DNA of 64,000 nucleotides, from NCBI RefSeq assembly GCF_000006565.2, contig NC_031475.1:2526190-2590189 (forward strand), given 5' to 3'. Shown piece by piece: positions 20,422 to 31,877 of the stretch. The notes under the pieces are model-generated. The model saw only the letters and a list, made by a program, of their open reading frames with translations. It searched no databases and was not told where the DNA came from. Positions within the stretch are counted from its first letter, which is position 1. Every line of letters starts with the position of its first letter. Source of the stretch: Toxoplasma gondii ME49. Taxonomy: Eukaryota; Apicomplexa; Conoidasida; Eucoccidiorida; Sarcocystidae. The translations under genes and the position numbers were made by a program.

Positions 20422-23400
20422 ATGGCGGGTGCAGGGCCTGGAGTGACGCTGGGACTGCCGGGCCTCTGGACCCCGCATGAGGGGGTGGCCGCCCCGGGAA
20501 GTCCCCCACACACTTTGGGAGGCGCAGTGGGGACCGACCTCCAGGCTGGGGGCGCAGCCGGCGCGCTGTTCAACCCTGCAGCAGGCGCGTACATGACCAT
20601 GGAAGCTTACCTCGCGTATGCCTACCAGCAGTACACAAATCACTACTACGGGATCGCGAGGCAGACAGCTCCTCATGAAGTCGCCATGCAGCAGGCGCGA
20701 GAGTGCGTGGAGAAGTTGAAGGCGAGTGGCTTCTTCGAAATGGTCAAAACGCGGTACCAAGCGACTCTCGCGGCCGCTGGGTCCAGTGTAAGTACACCCG
20801 AGGTCCAGGCGCCGACGCCCGGCTCGACGGCCGCGCCCAACACGCCCGTGCCTCTTCAGGCCGTGAGTCCGTCCACGCAGGAGGCGCAGCGGGCTTCGCA
20901 GCAGGGGCGCGTCTCTTTTTCCTTCAAGTTGAAGGCGCCTCGAAGTGGCCAGCAGGAAGCGTCTTCCGCGTCTCAGCCGGCCGCGGCCCCCGCGACTTCG
21001 AGTGTCTCTGCAGCTCCAAGTTTCCCCGCTGGGCCTCCTGGTCCCGCCAGCCCCGCTACCCCTGCTCCTCCAGGCCCGCCGGGACTCGCAGCCCCCACGG
21101 ACGCCTCCGCTGGTGCGACAGCAGCCACTGTTTGTGGGGCGCCAAGTTGGGGAGGTGGATCCGGAGCGATTCCGAGTTCTTCGCTGCCGAGTTATGCGGC
21201 GTATTACCAGCAGATGATGCAGACGCAGCAGCAGGTGTATGCCCAGCAGATGCTGTATCAGCAAGCCCAGCCCCAGCCGATGGTCTCAGCGCCGGCGGGT
21301 CCCCAGTTTTCCAACTCCTCGCCGTACCCTGCGACTCCGAATGTGTACGCGCCGCCGATGTTTTCGGGGTCCGCGGCCGGGACCCCGCCGCCCCCGCCCC
21401 CGCCGTTGCCGGGGAGCTCTGGCCCCGCGATGTCTGCGAAGGGAACCGGTCCGAGCCCCGGGGGAGCGCATGCAGCGAGGATCGAAAGCGCAGTCGAAGC
21501 TGCTGCGAAGGCGGCAGCGGCTGCGGTTGAGGCGAAACACCGCAGTGGCCAGATGACTCAGGGAAGCGGCGCAGGGACAGGCTTCGACATCGCGAGCGCG
21601 CGAGACCAGGCCCTGAAACGCGCTGCGGAAGTCACGAAAGACATCGAGCAACGACGGAAACAGCAACTCGCTTCCACCCAAGCTTTCGCCCTCTGGCTGC
21701 AAAAAGTCCACTCCACGCATTTGACGGTAAGTAGCGGGAGTCAAACGGTAGGTGGGAAAGGAGCGAAAGAAACGGCCATTTAGCGTCGATCCTGAACCGG
21801 ACGAAGGATCACGACTTCTTCCGACGGATCGAGGTGGTGCCGGTCGGATGGCGGTAAACAAAGGCAGGTGTCTAGAAGACAGCTTAGGAACCGGCTGGAT
21901 CGAGAGAGATTGGACTTTCCATTTCGAACGCCGCACTTCGCCTAAAGAACGTTCGAGGGCACGAAAATGTAGAGTGAACGCGTCTTCGGAGGAGAGTATT
22001 ACCATAGTGGCTTTCCTCCGTTTGGAGAGGAATACGATATATAGTCAGCGTTTCCTGTGTGCGGTGAGTGGGTTCCAAGGCGTGCACGTACGTATATATA
22101 TTTTTATATATTTTTATGTATATGAGTGTATGTTTCAAGGCTAGACCGTGTATGTCTCTGCAGTTCGAAAGGTCTTTCTTTCGTGGACGAACTAGAGGGT
22201 GAATCTGGGCGTCTGGAGACTCCTTCACAGCTGTCGCCGTTGGCTGTCTGTATCTCATAACTAGAGTCCCGTTCAGACCTTTAGGTACTGGATTGTCTGT
22301 TGTTTTTGAGTCTTTTTACAATGACGTGAACTCGCAAGACCACCGATGTTAACGGACTGGTCCTGAAGATCACCGGACAACACACTGTCAACAAGAAAGG
22401 CCCCGACTCAAATTGAGGGGTCAAAGAGCCACAGGTCTCAGGTCGGCATTCATGGCATCGCCACAATTGTTCCTAATTCGAAATCCCATGCATTTCACAG
22501 AATGTGTCGCCCCCCACCATGTTTTTTATCTCGATTCCTTGATTCTCATGAGGAGGCCTTCCACGGGGGCTTCGAGCAGACTCAGAGAAAGTTCTGTTTG
22601 CGCCGTGCCACACTGTTCGCAGGGAGACAAGGCGCTCCAGTGGCGACGAACAGTCAATCTCTTCAGCCAAAAAGTGACAAACGAATACAGGTGAGAGCTC
22701 CTGCAGTTTCGGGTCGAGCTGTCTGTACACCTGAGAAGACGGAGGTTCCGCGAGTCGCAGGTTCCGCGGCTGCTCACTTCTCCTCTAGGCGCCTCCACAG
22801 AGAAGTTCGTGTTTTTGTTTTTTGAACAGACTCGGGTTTCATGGAGATCGAGACTGGGCGACTTACCCGGTTCCGTCGGAGGAGCAAATTCAGAGCGAAG
22901 TGACGAAAATGAGTTTCCAGGTGGACAACATGGCGACCTCCGGAAAGGCCACCAACCGAAACACGGCGAGTGCTGGTAGGCGTCCCTCCTTTCTCTTTTT
23001 GACTTCTAGAGTGTCCCTGAAAGTCGTACTGAAGGTTTTTTCTCGAATGCACGCATTGCTTGTTTGGAGCATAGCGGTTTCATTATTCTGTTGATACCCC
23101 GAGAGTACTACTTTGTAGTGAAGGCAAGCGTTTTCTCAGACTGTTGAATTGTTTATTGTTTCCTTCAACCTGTAGACAGCACGCGACGGCGAATCTGCAG
23201 AGGGAAAACAGTGCGTGTGTCCAGGCACTGACATAACACTGTGGTTTTTCGGAGAGCAGTTCATGATCAGATTTGTTTTATCTCAGGTCACTGCACTTTC
23301 TTCGAGTGTCTGGTGGCGGATCGACCCAGAGTGACGTCGTCGACTGTATCGCTAGTTGTGCGGAACCGGAGGTTGCATGCGTCTCTGGGATCATGTGTTT

Positions 23401-26400
23401 CCGAATTTGTCTGCTTTACATCTTCAGTATCCGTTTTCTCCGTTGGCAACGCGCGCGCGCTGGAGCAAGCTTTCCTGTATTCCTTCTGCTCCTGGCGTCT
23501 CTTTCTCTCTGTCCACGCGTTCGTCTCCTTTGTGAGTTTCTTCGTTTTTTTCTTGCCACACGTTGTCGCCTGCAGATCCGTATGCCTCTCTTCGCGGCCC
23601 TAGTTCAGGGAGGCAGAACAGACGAGATTCGGAGCGAAGCCGTGAGAGCCGAAGTCGCAGCCGAAGCCCGGTGTACGGACACTCCGGTTTTCGACGCGGA
23701 AGAAACGAGCGAAGTGCCTCGTATCGCAGCCGACGCCACTGCCAGCAAAGTCCTGCAGACAGCTGGAGAGATCGAGAAGACACGCCAGACGACGCACGCA
23801 GTGTCTCAGCAGACAGCCGAGGGAGAACAGGCGAGGACGACTTCATTTCTCTCACAGACAAGAGGGAGAGAGGATTAGCGTAAGCGAAGGGATCCGTCTC
23901 GAAGACAGGGACGGGTTCACAGGGAAGAGAGAGTCTACGAGAACGGAGCGACGAAAGCAAGGCTCTTTTTTGTGTGTCGGAATAGCGATTGGCGGAGATT
24001 TTGGCACACATCCCGGCTGTGATGACGGAGTGGAGAATTTCTTTTGGCGCGATCTTCTCTTCCTCGTCCCTGTGGTCATCCGTGGTCTTTCGGACTGCTT
24101 TCCTCGAAGTTCTGTGCAGGGACGAAAGCGTCGGTTTCTGCTCACTTGTCGCATCCGGGTGTCCGTGTGTGAAGCCGCAGGTCTAATTCCTGTGCCTCTG
24201 TTCTCGCGTGTCGTCGTTTTCGCTTTCAGCAACCTGTCAGGGAAGACAGACTCTCGAAGGTGCCTGCGCCACTACCTGCGTTTCTTTGGCAAAGACTCGA
24301 GCAACTTTGAAACGGGCCTTTCTGTCGCTGATGTCTCTGTGCGCAGGAGGTCCAAATCGAGGGCGCGACAAGTGCATCTGCGGCGCGAAGGAAAGGGAGA
24401 GAGATTGGGAGGTGCCGAAGCAGTCCGAAAAGATGTCCCCATGATGCTGATTAAATGCACCCCTCAAGAGGAACAGAAGCGTCTTCAGCGAATGAACAGA
24501 TTCGGTGCAGGTTCATCGTCGGGCTCCACTGCCCCGTCGGCGAAGGTAAGACAAGCAGACGGATGCAAACAGGAATCATTGGAACGGACACACACGCGCA
24601 AGTAGACGTTGGCATGAACATATCTGTGCATGTGGAGAGACCGAGACAGCTATGTATAGGGGGATGGATCAGCTGATCGAGAGATAGGTCGATGCGAGTG
24701 GATGAACAGGTAGGTTGACGGACAGGCAGACAGAGCGACATAGACACGAGAGGTAGATGTAAATCGGTGGGTAGGTAGAGACTGGTAGACAGAGGGGAAG
24801 TGCATAAATTGGATCTTGAGAGATACGTTTGAAGGTAAGTAGGTGTGTAGGTGTCCCGTGCGTGTCGTTCAAGTCTTTCGTCTTCCTTTTTTCAGAAAAA
24901 AAACTGGTCTTCGGACTCAAGACGCTTGCGTCTTTGCTTCTCTTCGCCATCATTCGGATCCCTGCCGTCGCCGTGTTATTACCGGTGGAAAAAAAGAGGT
25001 TCCCGCGCGTTCCGGAAAGTGAGCTCGGTTTGCTTCTGTTCCTGCCGCAGGAGAACCCTCTCTGGAAAGTCTCGTGGACTCCCGAGGGCGGGGCCTCGCC
25101 CTCTGCGTCCGCCGGCGGCTTGTCGTGGCAAGAAAAACTCGCAATCGCCAAGAGCACAGAAAAGATCGTTGGAACCAGCACGGCTCTCGAAAAGAATTAC
25201 CTGCGCCTCACCAACGCCCCGGATCCTGCCACGGTATCCAAAGAAAACGCCACACGGCACACATGCAGCCGTACACAAAACACGCTTGTCTTGTAAACCA
25301 CATACAAACCTGTATCTATGTTCACAGTGTTCGCAGGTCCTACACCCATACATGGACATATATATATATATATATATATATCAGCCTCCATATTCATCCA
25401 TCTAGCTATATAAATGTACATATATCGCTATTCAATTTGTCTTATATCTAAAGAAGTACGTCTTTTCTATCCATATATATATATATATATATATGAATAA
25501 ACATGTGTATCAGTTTTGTGTTCACACCGTTGTGCAAAGGTGCAGAGACTCATTTTTGTGTTCGATATGCGCGTCACGGCTTAAAGGAGAAAATAAAGGG
25601 TCAAGTGAGCTCTGGGCGGGGCGACTTTGACGTTCTCTGTTTTTCTTCAGGTTCGGCCTCCGGAGGTTCTTCGGCGATCCTTCGAGTTGATTTTGCGGAA
25701 GCACCGCGAAGGCGCGTCGTGGCGATATGTGGAGGAGCAGTTTCGCAGCATGCGACAAGACCTGACAGTGCAGGGAGTGAAGGACGAGTTCTCGAGAAAA
25801 GTGTACGAGACTAACGGGAGACTTGCGCTCAGCTACCACGACTTAGGCCAGTTCAACCAGTGCCAGACGCAACTTCGGGACCTGTACAAGCGCCTCCAAG
25901 TTCCAGAGGACGACCCAGAGCGAGTGAGAGGAAGCTGGAACGTTTTCCATTATTTTGGTGTCAAACGCAGGTCTGTGTGTATGGTTAAAGATACAAGCAA
26001 TCCTTTCCACGCAAGGGGAGGCAAACAAAGGCCAACGGGGGCCGAGTCGGAGTGGTGGGAATTGCGACGTTTGTTTCCTTAAATTGCCGGACCAGATTCG
26101 GGGCTGACCCTCCAGCAGGCTTAACACGCGTAAATCTCCGTTTTTCAGTTGAGGATGAGTGGACGCTGTGCGTTAGACGAATTTCTTCGGTAAAGAACGA
26201 ACTTCCACGCAGAGACGAAGAGGGAAACGCTCGAATGAAAACTCCTCAGTGTCGCCCAGGGCGTTGCGGTTCCTTTTTATTGGCTTAGCAGGCTTGCTGT
26301 TCCCTCTTGCGTGTATATATACAGTCGAGAACTGGTCAGATGCGTTGACATGCTTGTGTGGTTCAGTAAAAGAACGGCTCATTTTATATTTAAGAGGGAG

Positions 26401-29043
26401 AAAGAACGAAACGTGATAGCGGTCAGGAGAAACAGAGAGTCAAGAGACACCCACCGGGAATTGTTCGGAGGGAAAAAGAGACTCGGGTGAATAGTTCTCA
26501 AACCCCAACCTGTGTTCACAAGACGAGCCGAGATGCTGATTTCCACGTTGATAGTCTCCTCGACCTTGGATCCGTCGCCAAAATGTAGCAACCGCATTCA
26601 GAAACCGTTCTCGGCAAATAACAGTTGAGCTTGGCATTTGTCGGACCCATGATGCAAATCTTCGGTTCAGACTCTTTTTCAGAAAAGAAGGGGTCGGATG
26701 CATCGTTATCCAAAGAAGAGGCTGTCTTTTTATTTCTGTAAAAGAACGCCCAGAAGACGGGAGAGCACGGAGTCGTGGGACGGACAGACACTTCATCAGG
26801 AGCGTAACCAACGCATGACCGGGTCGCCTTTTGGCTTTTTCGTATCAGTCTTTGGTGTTTCTCCGCTGTGTGCGACGCGTTGTTTTCCACTTCTTCCTTT
26901 GAAAGTTTCTGCCCTTGATCCGCAGCTCGAATACCTCTGCTACCGCTTGGTCTACATGGCGCTCCAGGGAATGCGTCTGGACGTTTTGCGCGTGATGTGT
27001 AAGTCATTCTCAATCTATGGCGTGAGAATGCATATTTTTCGCCGCACTCAAGGATTAACTTTGTTGGCTCTTGGCTTGGTAGATGGACACCACGTACAGC
27101 CTGAGAACGCGATGGATAGAAGCGGTCTGCATTCACAGACGTCTGTGTGCGTGCTGCTAAAACCGTCAGTGTGTACAGATTTATGTACAGATGCATGTAT
27201 ATACATATACATATATATATATATATATATGTATGGATATATAGAGTGAGGTACAAACCCACAGAAGTATAAGTAAGGGGAGATATGAATTTACATCGTA
27301 TATCTGTAAATCTTTGTGTATCCATGTGAATATAACAGTAACTGCGGGCTGGCAAGAAGGCGACGATTAGGTACCACATTCTGCACTTTGTGTTCGTGGA
27401 ACATCTCCAGAGTCGAGCATGCATCCGTGGCAGCAGGGAAGTATGGAGCTTTCTTTTCTCGTAGATTTCCTCTCACCGAAGCCGAACTCGGGTCTTCATT
27501 GATGCCCTGCATGCGCCTTATATTATGCAGCGGCCGGTCTCCGCCGGTGTTGCCGACGAACGTATCGCACCTTTTGAAGTGAAAAAAAGACGGGGCGAAA
27601 GCAAAGGGCATCCGTGGCCAAGCATCCGTTTTTTCGGAAGCACACTTTGCTTCTCTTTTCTTTGTCTATTTTTTCTTTTTCATCGTTTTTTTTATTTCGT
27701 TCAGCGGAAATGACAGCTGCGGAACGAGGAAACTCGAGCGTGGTGTATGCGATGAAAGTTCGTCGAGCACTTGCAGACGGGAATTTCCGTCGGTATTTTT
27801 ACCTCGCTTCAATCGGCCCTCACCAGACCAAGCATCTCTGTGAAATCTTTGAGCCTCGCGTGCGCATGCTTGCCCTCGTTACGCTAGCCAAGTGAGTGGG
27901 GAAAAAGCTGAGGATTAACGCTTGATAGAAACGAATTGTTTATGAGTCAGCTTTCCCCGGGGAGTATGTACCTCCCAGGATATGCGGAGGCTTCCGAGGA
28001 CCAACTCTGGATTGAAGCGAACCGTGTGTTTGTGAATAAGCTCTTCTGCGGGGAGTTTTACAGACAACGCGTTAGACCCGTGGTGTGTAGATCTTGGCCG
28101 TCGTTGTTTCCGGCATTCCTTCACTGTGTTCGCAGAGCACCGTGAGGATAGACATGGTGCTTGGCCGGCATGTGCCTACTTGAATCCTGAGAGTACCTGT
28201 TGGAGTTTCCTTTTTCGATGAACTTGGAGAGGCAGACTCGCATCTCTCTAGGAACTGCACAGTTTTTAGGAATGCATGCTTTCGTTCGAAAATTAGAAAT
28301 TAGAAGATTCGCTGTTTCAAGAAACGCTTGTTGACTGCGGGGATATGGTAAAACAGCTGTGAGATCAACGATCGTGTTTGTGTTTCTGCTGATGGTGGAT
28401 TTCTAAACACATCCTTGCTTTCAACCGAGCATCTGGAAATCATCAAGAGAGGAAAAAGCGACACAGTTGAGACTGTCCCCGATGGGCTCAACCGAACGGG
28501 ACTCAATCGGGAGCGGAAACTGAATTAATTGAAGGTTTCCGAACTCGCTGAAATTTCTACTGAAACAGGATCTGCGTTTTAATGTAACCGAGATCATCGG
28601 GTGAAGTCGTGTTGCTATTTCAGTTTTCCATCTCACGCTGTGTCCTCATACAGGGAGAGAGGCTGCGGGATCAGTGTAAGGGGAAGACGACGCCTGACGT
28701 ATGCTGTTCCTTTCCTCCTCATCGCACCCAGGTCTGAACTGGGTTGTTTTCTGCGTTCTGGGTGATTTCTGTAGGGTCGATGTCCGATGCTTTTTCCTTC
28801 GCAGCGTTTTAAAGGCGTGTTTCTGTTGGACTGTGGTTTTCTTTTTTTTTCAGAGCGTCTCTCGTGCTGCAGCCGAAGCAGCTGCAAGCGGAACTGAACT
28901 TCTGCGATCTGCAGGAAACGATGGATTTCCTCACTCGCGAGGGGGCAGTCTTCAACCCAGACGGGAAGGTCGACAGCAAACGGAGTCTGCTGAATTTCGA
29001 GAAATCCTCTCTTTTGTCGAAGAAAGTCAAGGCGATGGGATGA
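20422..29043 (+). CDS. SAC3/GANP-domain protein, LENG8/Thp3-like
   Basis: Ten exons with matching phases give about 975 residues: 20422-21726, 22623-22690, 22830-22975, 23576-23879, 24347-24545, 25051-25233, 25651-25923, 26926-26998, 27705-27891 and 28854-29043. The C-terminal 260 residues form the SAC3/GANP fold. Diagnostic blocks are NYLRLTNAPDPATVRPPEVL, FRSMRQDLTVQGVKDEFSRK and GQFNQCQTQLRDLY, all close to human LENG8. This family includes yeast Thp3, which works with Csn12 in transcription and splicing; a nuclear mRNA-processing role is inferred. The N-terminus is Gln/Pro/Ala-rich and includes FSFKLKAPRSGQ. Exon 4 encodes an Arg-Ser-rich stretch (RSRESRSRSRSPVYG) typical of splicing-associated proteins. 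An alternative acceptor at 24229 is also in phase and would add 39 residues to exon 5. The stop at 29041-29043 follows the KKVKAMG end. Confidence 0.9.
25358..25381. repeat. (AT)12 microsatellite, intronic
   Basis: Uninterrupted AT dinucleotides inside intron 6 of the SAC3/GANP gene, between exons ending 25233 and starting 25651. Confidence 0.95.
25473..25494. repeat. (AT)11 microsatellite, intronic
   Basis: Second AT tract in the same intron, about 90 bases downstream of the first. Confidence 0.95.
27211..27230. repeat. (AT)10 microsatellite, intronic
   Basis: AT tract in intron 8 of the SAC3/GANP gene, flanked by GTATATACATATAC-type imperfect repeats. Confidence 0.95.
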
Positions 29044-31877
29044 GGCTTTTCAACAGCGTTTTGCCCCACACGCTCAAGAGTCGAGGAATGAGAACGGTTG
29101 CCTCTCCCATCTTCAACCTCGGCCAAGACGAGGCTAGAGAAACACCTCGTATGGGCAGGACTTTTACGACTTCACAGCCCTCTCAGACACAAAAGAACGC
29201 GTGATGGCGGAGCACAAAAGTAAATGCCGCCTAGTTTGTTCCTTCAGTCTGTGGTCTTACTATCTCTTTGTCAGACTGGGAGGAACTCGCAGAGAGCACA
29301 GCAGCAGAGGAAAGGGGGGAACTCATCCACATTTGGATGTATCGCGTTGCTAAGGCGACCTTTGTCTCTTTTCGTGAGAGGGGTCGTGAGGATTCGCGAA
29401 ACATCCTAAACGTTCATTGCTCAGCATTTTTGTATTCAAGCGCTGCAGAGAGTGCACTGCTCAGATACGTGCGATTCACAGTCCACCTTCAGAAGCAGTG
29501 CTTCCACTTGGTCACTCCAGGAGTCCTCCACCTCGTGGTACAGACTCCTCAGCAGGAACGTATAAATACTCAGGCTTCAGAGACGCCTGCTCCCAGGAAG
29601 ATTGGCCTGAACGTAGTCGCGTCCGAGCAGTCGTTTGCTCTTGCTGTTCATACTAGCGGTGACGGTCATCAACACCTGAGCGTAGCGTTTCTTCGTGGCT
29701 GCTACCTACTCTGAGGCTCTTCATCCCCAGGTCCTCCTTAGAGTGCATCATCCCCTCTCCTCCACGCCATTCCTCCAACTCGTCTCTCGAGGCCTTTCTG
29801 TTTCCACTTTAGAGTGCTCATCGACGAGCGTGCACCGGGTAAACAGATTTCCGAGACTAGAGTGAGTCCAACGCGCAGTATATACACCCCCAGGTGGACT
29901 TCAGAGATCTCGCGGAAGTTCGCCGAGACACCTGCGGTAAAGTGAAAACCATTTGGCCGCTGTCCCTCTGGTGTGGAAGCCTGACTCCAGTTCCCAGCAG
30001 AGAAAACGCATGGGAAGTCCGGCGGAAAGGACCGCGAACTTTTGAAAAAACTGGAACCGGCTTCTGCTATTCGACCTGGGGACATGGAAAGCGGCGGCTC
30101 CACTTTTTGCCGATGTTCCTCGGTTTCTGGAGCTGCACCACTTTGCTTCATGTGCACTGAGAAGAGGACAGAAGCTATCGGCAAGAAATCGAAGCGGGGG
30201 TTTGAGATTCGTTCGTATTTTCCAGCACTCGGGACTTACACGGCATCCCTCGCGAGCGCGCCTTGATCTCATGTGTCGCTCTGCGTTTCAACTCTTTGAT
30301 TTGCTTCTGACGCCTGTGGTCGGTGCTCTCCGCTTTTTCTTTGCCTGCGAGCTTTCACTCTGGTCCGCTGCCGCTAGTCCGCGGAGAAAACACCGGGAAC
30401 GCTTCACTGTCGGAGGATCGTCGCCTTCCCAAACACTAGCCGAACAGGCAACGCCCGCGCGGAGATGCGTTAGAAACGACTCTTCAAGTGAAATGCGTGT
30501 CGAAGTGAGGTACACAGAGCTGCCTAGAAAACGCAGCGCGTCTCCGATACCGCGACTGAGAAACTCTTTCCGGTTACAGAAGGTTATACAGAACCAACGT
30601 GGGTCCTTCTTTCAGTTCAGGCACAGAAACCATTGATCCAGTCGCGTGCAATTGCGGGGAAAGCGCAATTGTGCAGCGCAGCCCCTGGTTGTGTCGCAAA
30701 AAAGATGCGGAGACGACGTCGACCACTCTACTCTTCCTTTCGCTCAAGGAACGCTAGGAATCAAGAAGATAAACCGTTCGTAGACTCGCGAGGTCAACCC
30801 CAAATTGTAGCGTCACTTCGAGCCTCTGTTTCGCGCTCTCTGTGCGACGCTCTGCTTCTAAAAAACACAGAGACGCACTAAACTGCAAGCCGTGCTCACT
30901 GCCACAAACGTTAGCATCCTTGCGGTTTGTTTTCTTTGCTATTCGGGGCCGTGCGCGACGAAATGAAAGAAAAAAAAACGAACCCCAGCGGCCCCCGGCT
31001 GTAACGGCGTCCCGCTCTTCACCTCCACCAGCCCTTCCTCCCCAAATTTCTATTTTCCACCCCGACTTTCTTCTGTTTTCCCGTCAAATTCCTCCCAGTT
31101 TCCATTACATTTCTCCTCTTTCCCCCAGGCTTTCTTCTCCTCCTTTCCTCCCATGTTCGCCCATGTTTCCCCAGCGCCGTCTGCACTCAGCTGCGCTCGA
31201 AGGAAACCTCGGGAATACGCGGACACGCAGTGTGTTCTGAAAAGAGCACCTAGCTCCGCCGCGTCCGTTGACTCTGTAAAGCAAAGCCACAAACAAGTCG
31301 AATCCATTTGATAAAAAAGTGATTCGTTGTACGTTCCAAAACAGCGAGAAAAACACAGAACCCCAGAAGAAAAAAAATATCTCGGCGAAGAGAAGGCACA
31401 CGGCCGGACGCGCGCTTAAGCCACCACTCAAAGCAGACGAAACATAAAGATCAGAAAAAACGATCTCGTTCTTTTACGCATCTAGAAATAAAACAATACT
31501 GCATGCGTTTTGAGGCAGGCAGAACACACTAACATTTTTCCCAGTCTCCATGACGTTTTCTTTCTTGCAGCGCCCGAGGTGGAGGGAGCAAAGGCAATCT
31601 CAGAAAAAATTTCAGGTTCTTCTTCTGCAAATTGTGAGTCTTTTCTCCAGTTTTTCGTATCAACCGATTTTACGACTCATTTGTAAGACGTTTATATCTC
31701 AGCTCCTCTCAATGATCTAGATCGTCCAAAGAATACATAACACCCGCAGCAAAGATTCACCTCCAGGACAGCCGAAACGCAACCAGAATTCTGACTTCAC
31801 CTTTCCACCTCTGTCGTTCATGTCTAACGTTGTGTCCGTCGAGCTTTCCTGTTTCTTAATGTTTGAAAACAAGAGTT
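29044..31877. other. Intergenic region between convergent genes
   Basis: Downstream of both the SAC3/GANP gene and the J-protein gene, so it should hold two 3' untranslated regions. Open frames (for example 30202-30636) carry no motif and overlap antisense frames. No further gene is supported. Confidence 0.5.

Noticed and set aside
24896..25050. Exon of the SAC3/GANP gene starting at the TTTTTTCAG acceptor (24895)
   Set aside because: The frame entered there does not connect to the conserved downstream frame without an intron of about 30 bases. The acceptor at 25050 joins in phase and restores the LENG8-like order.
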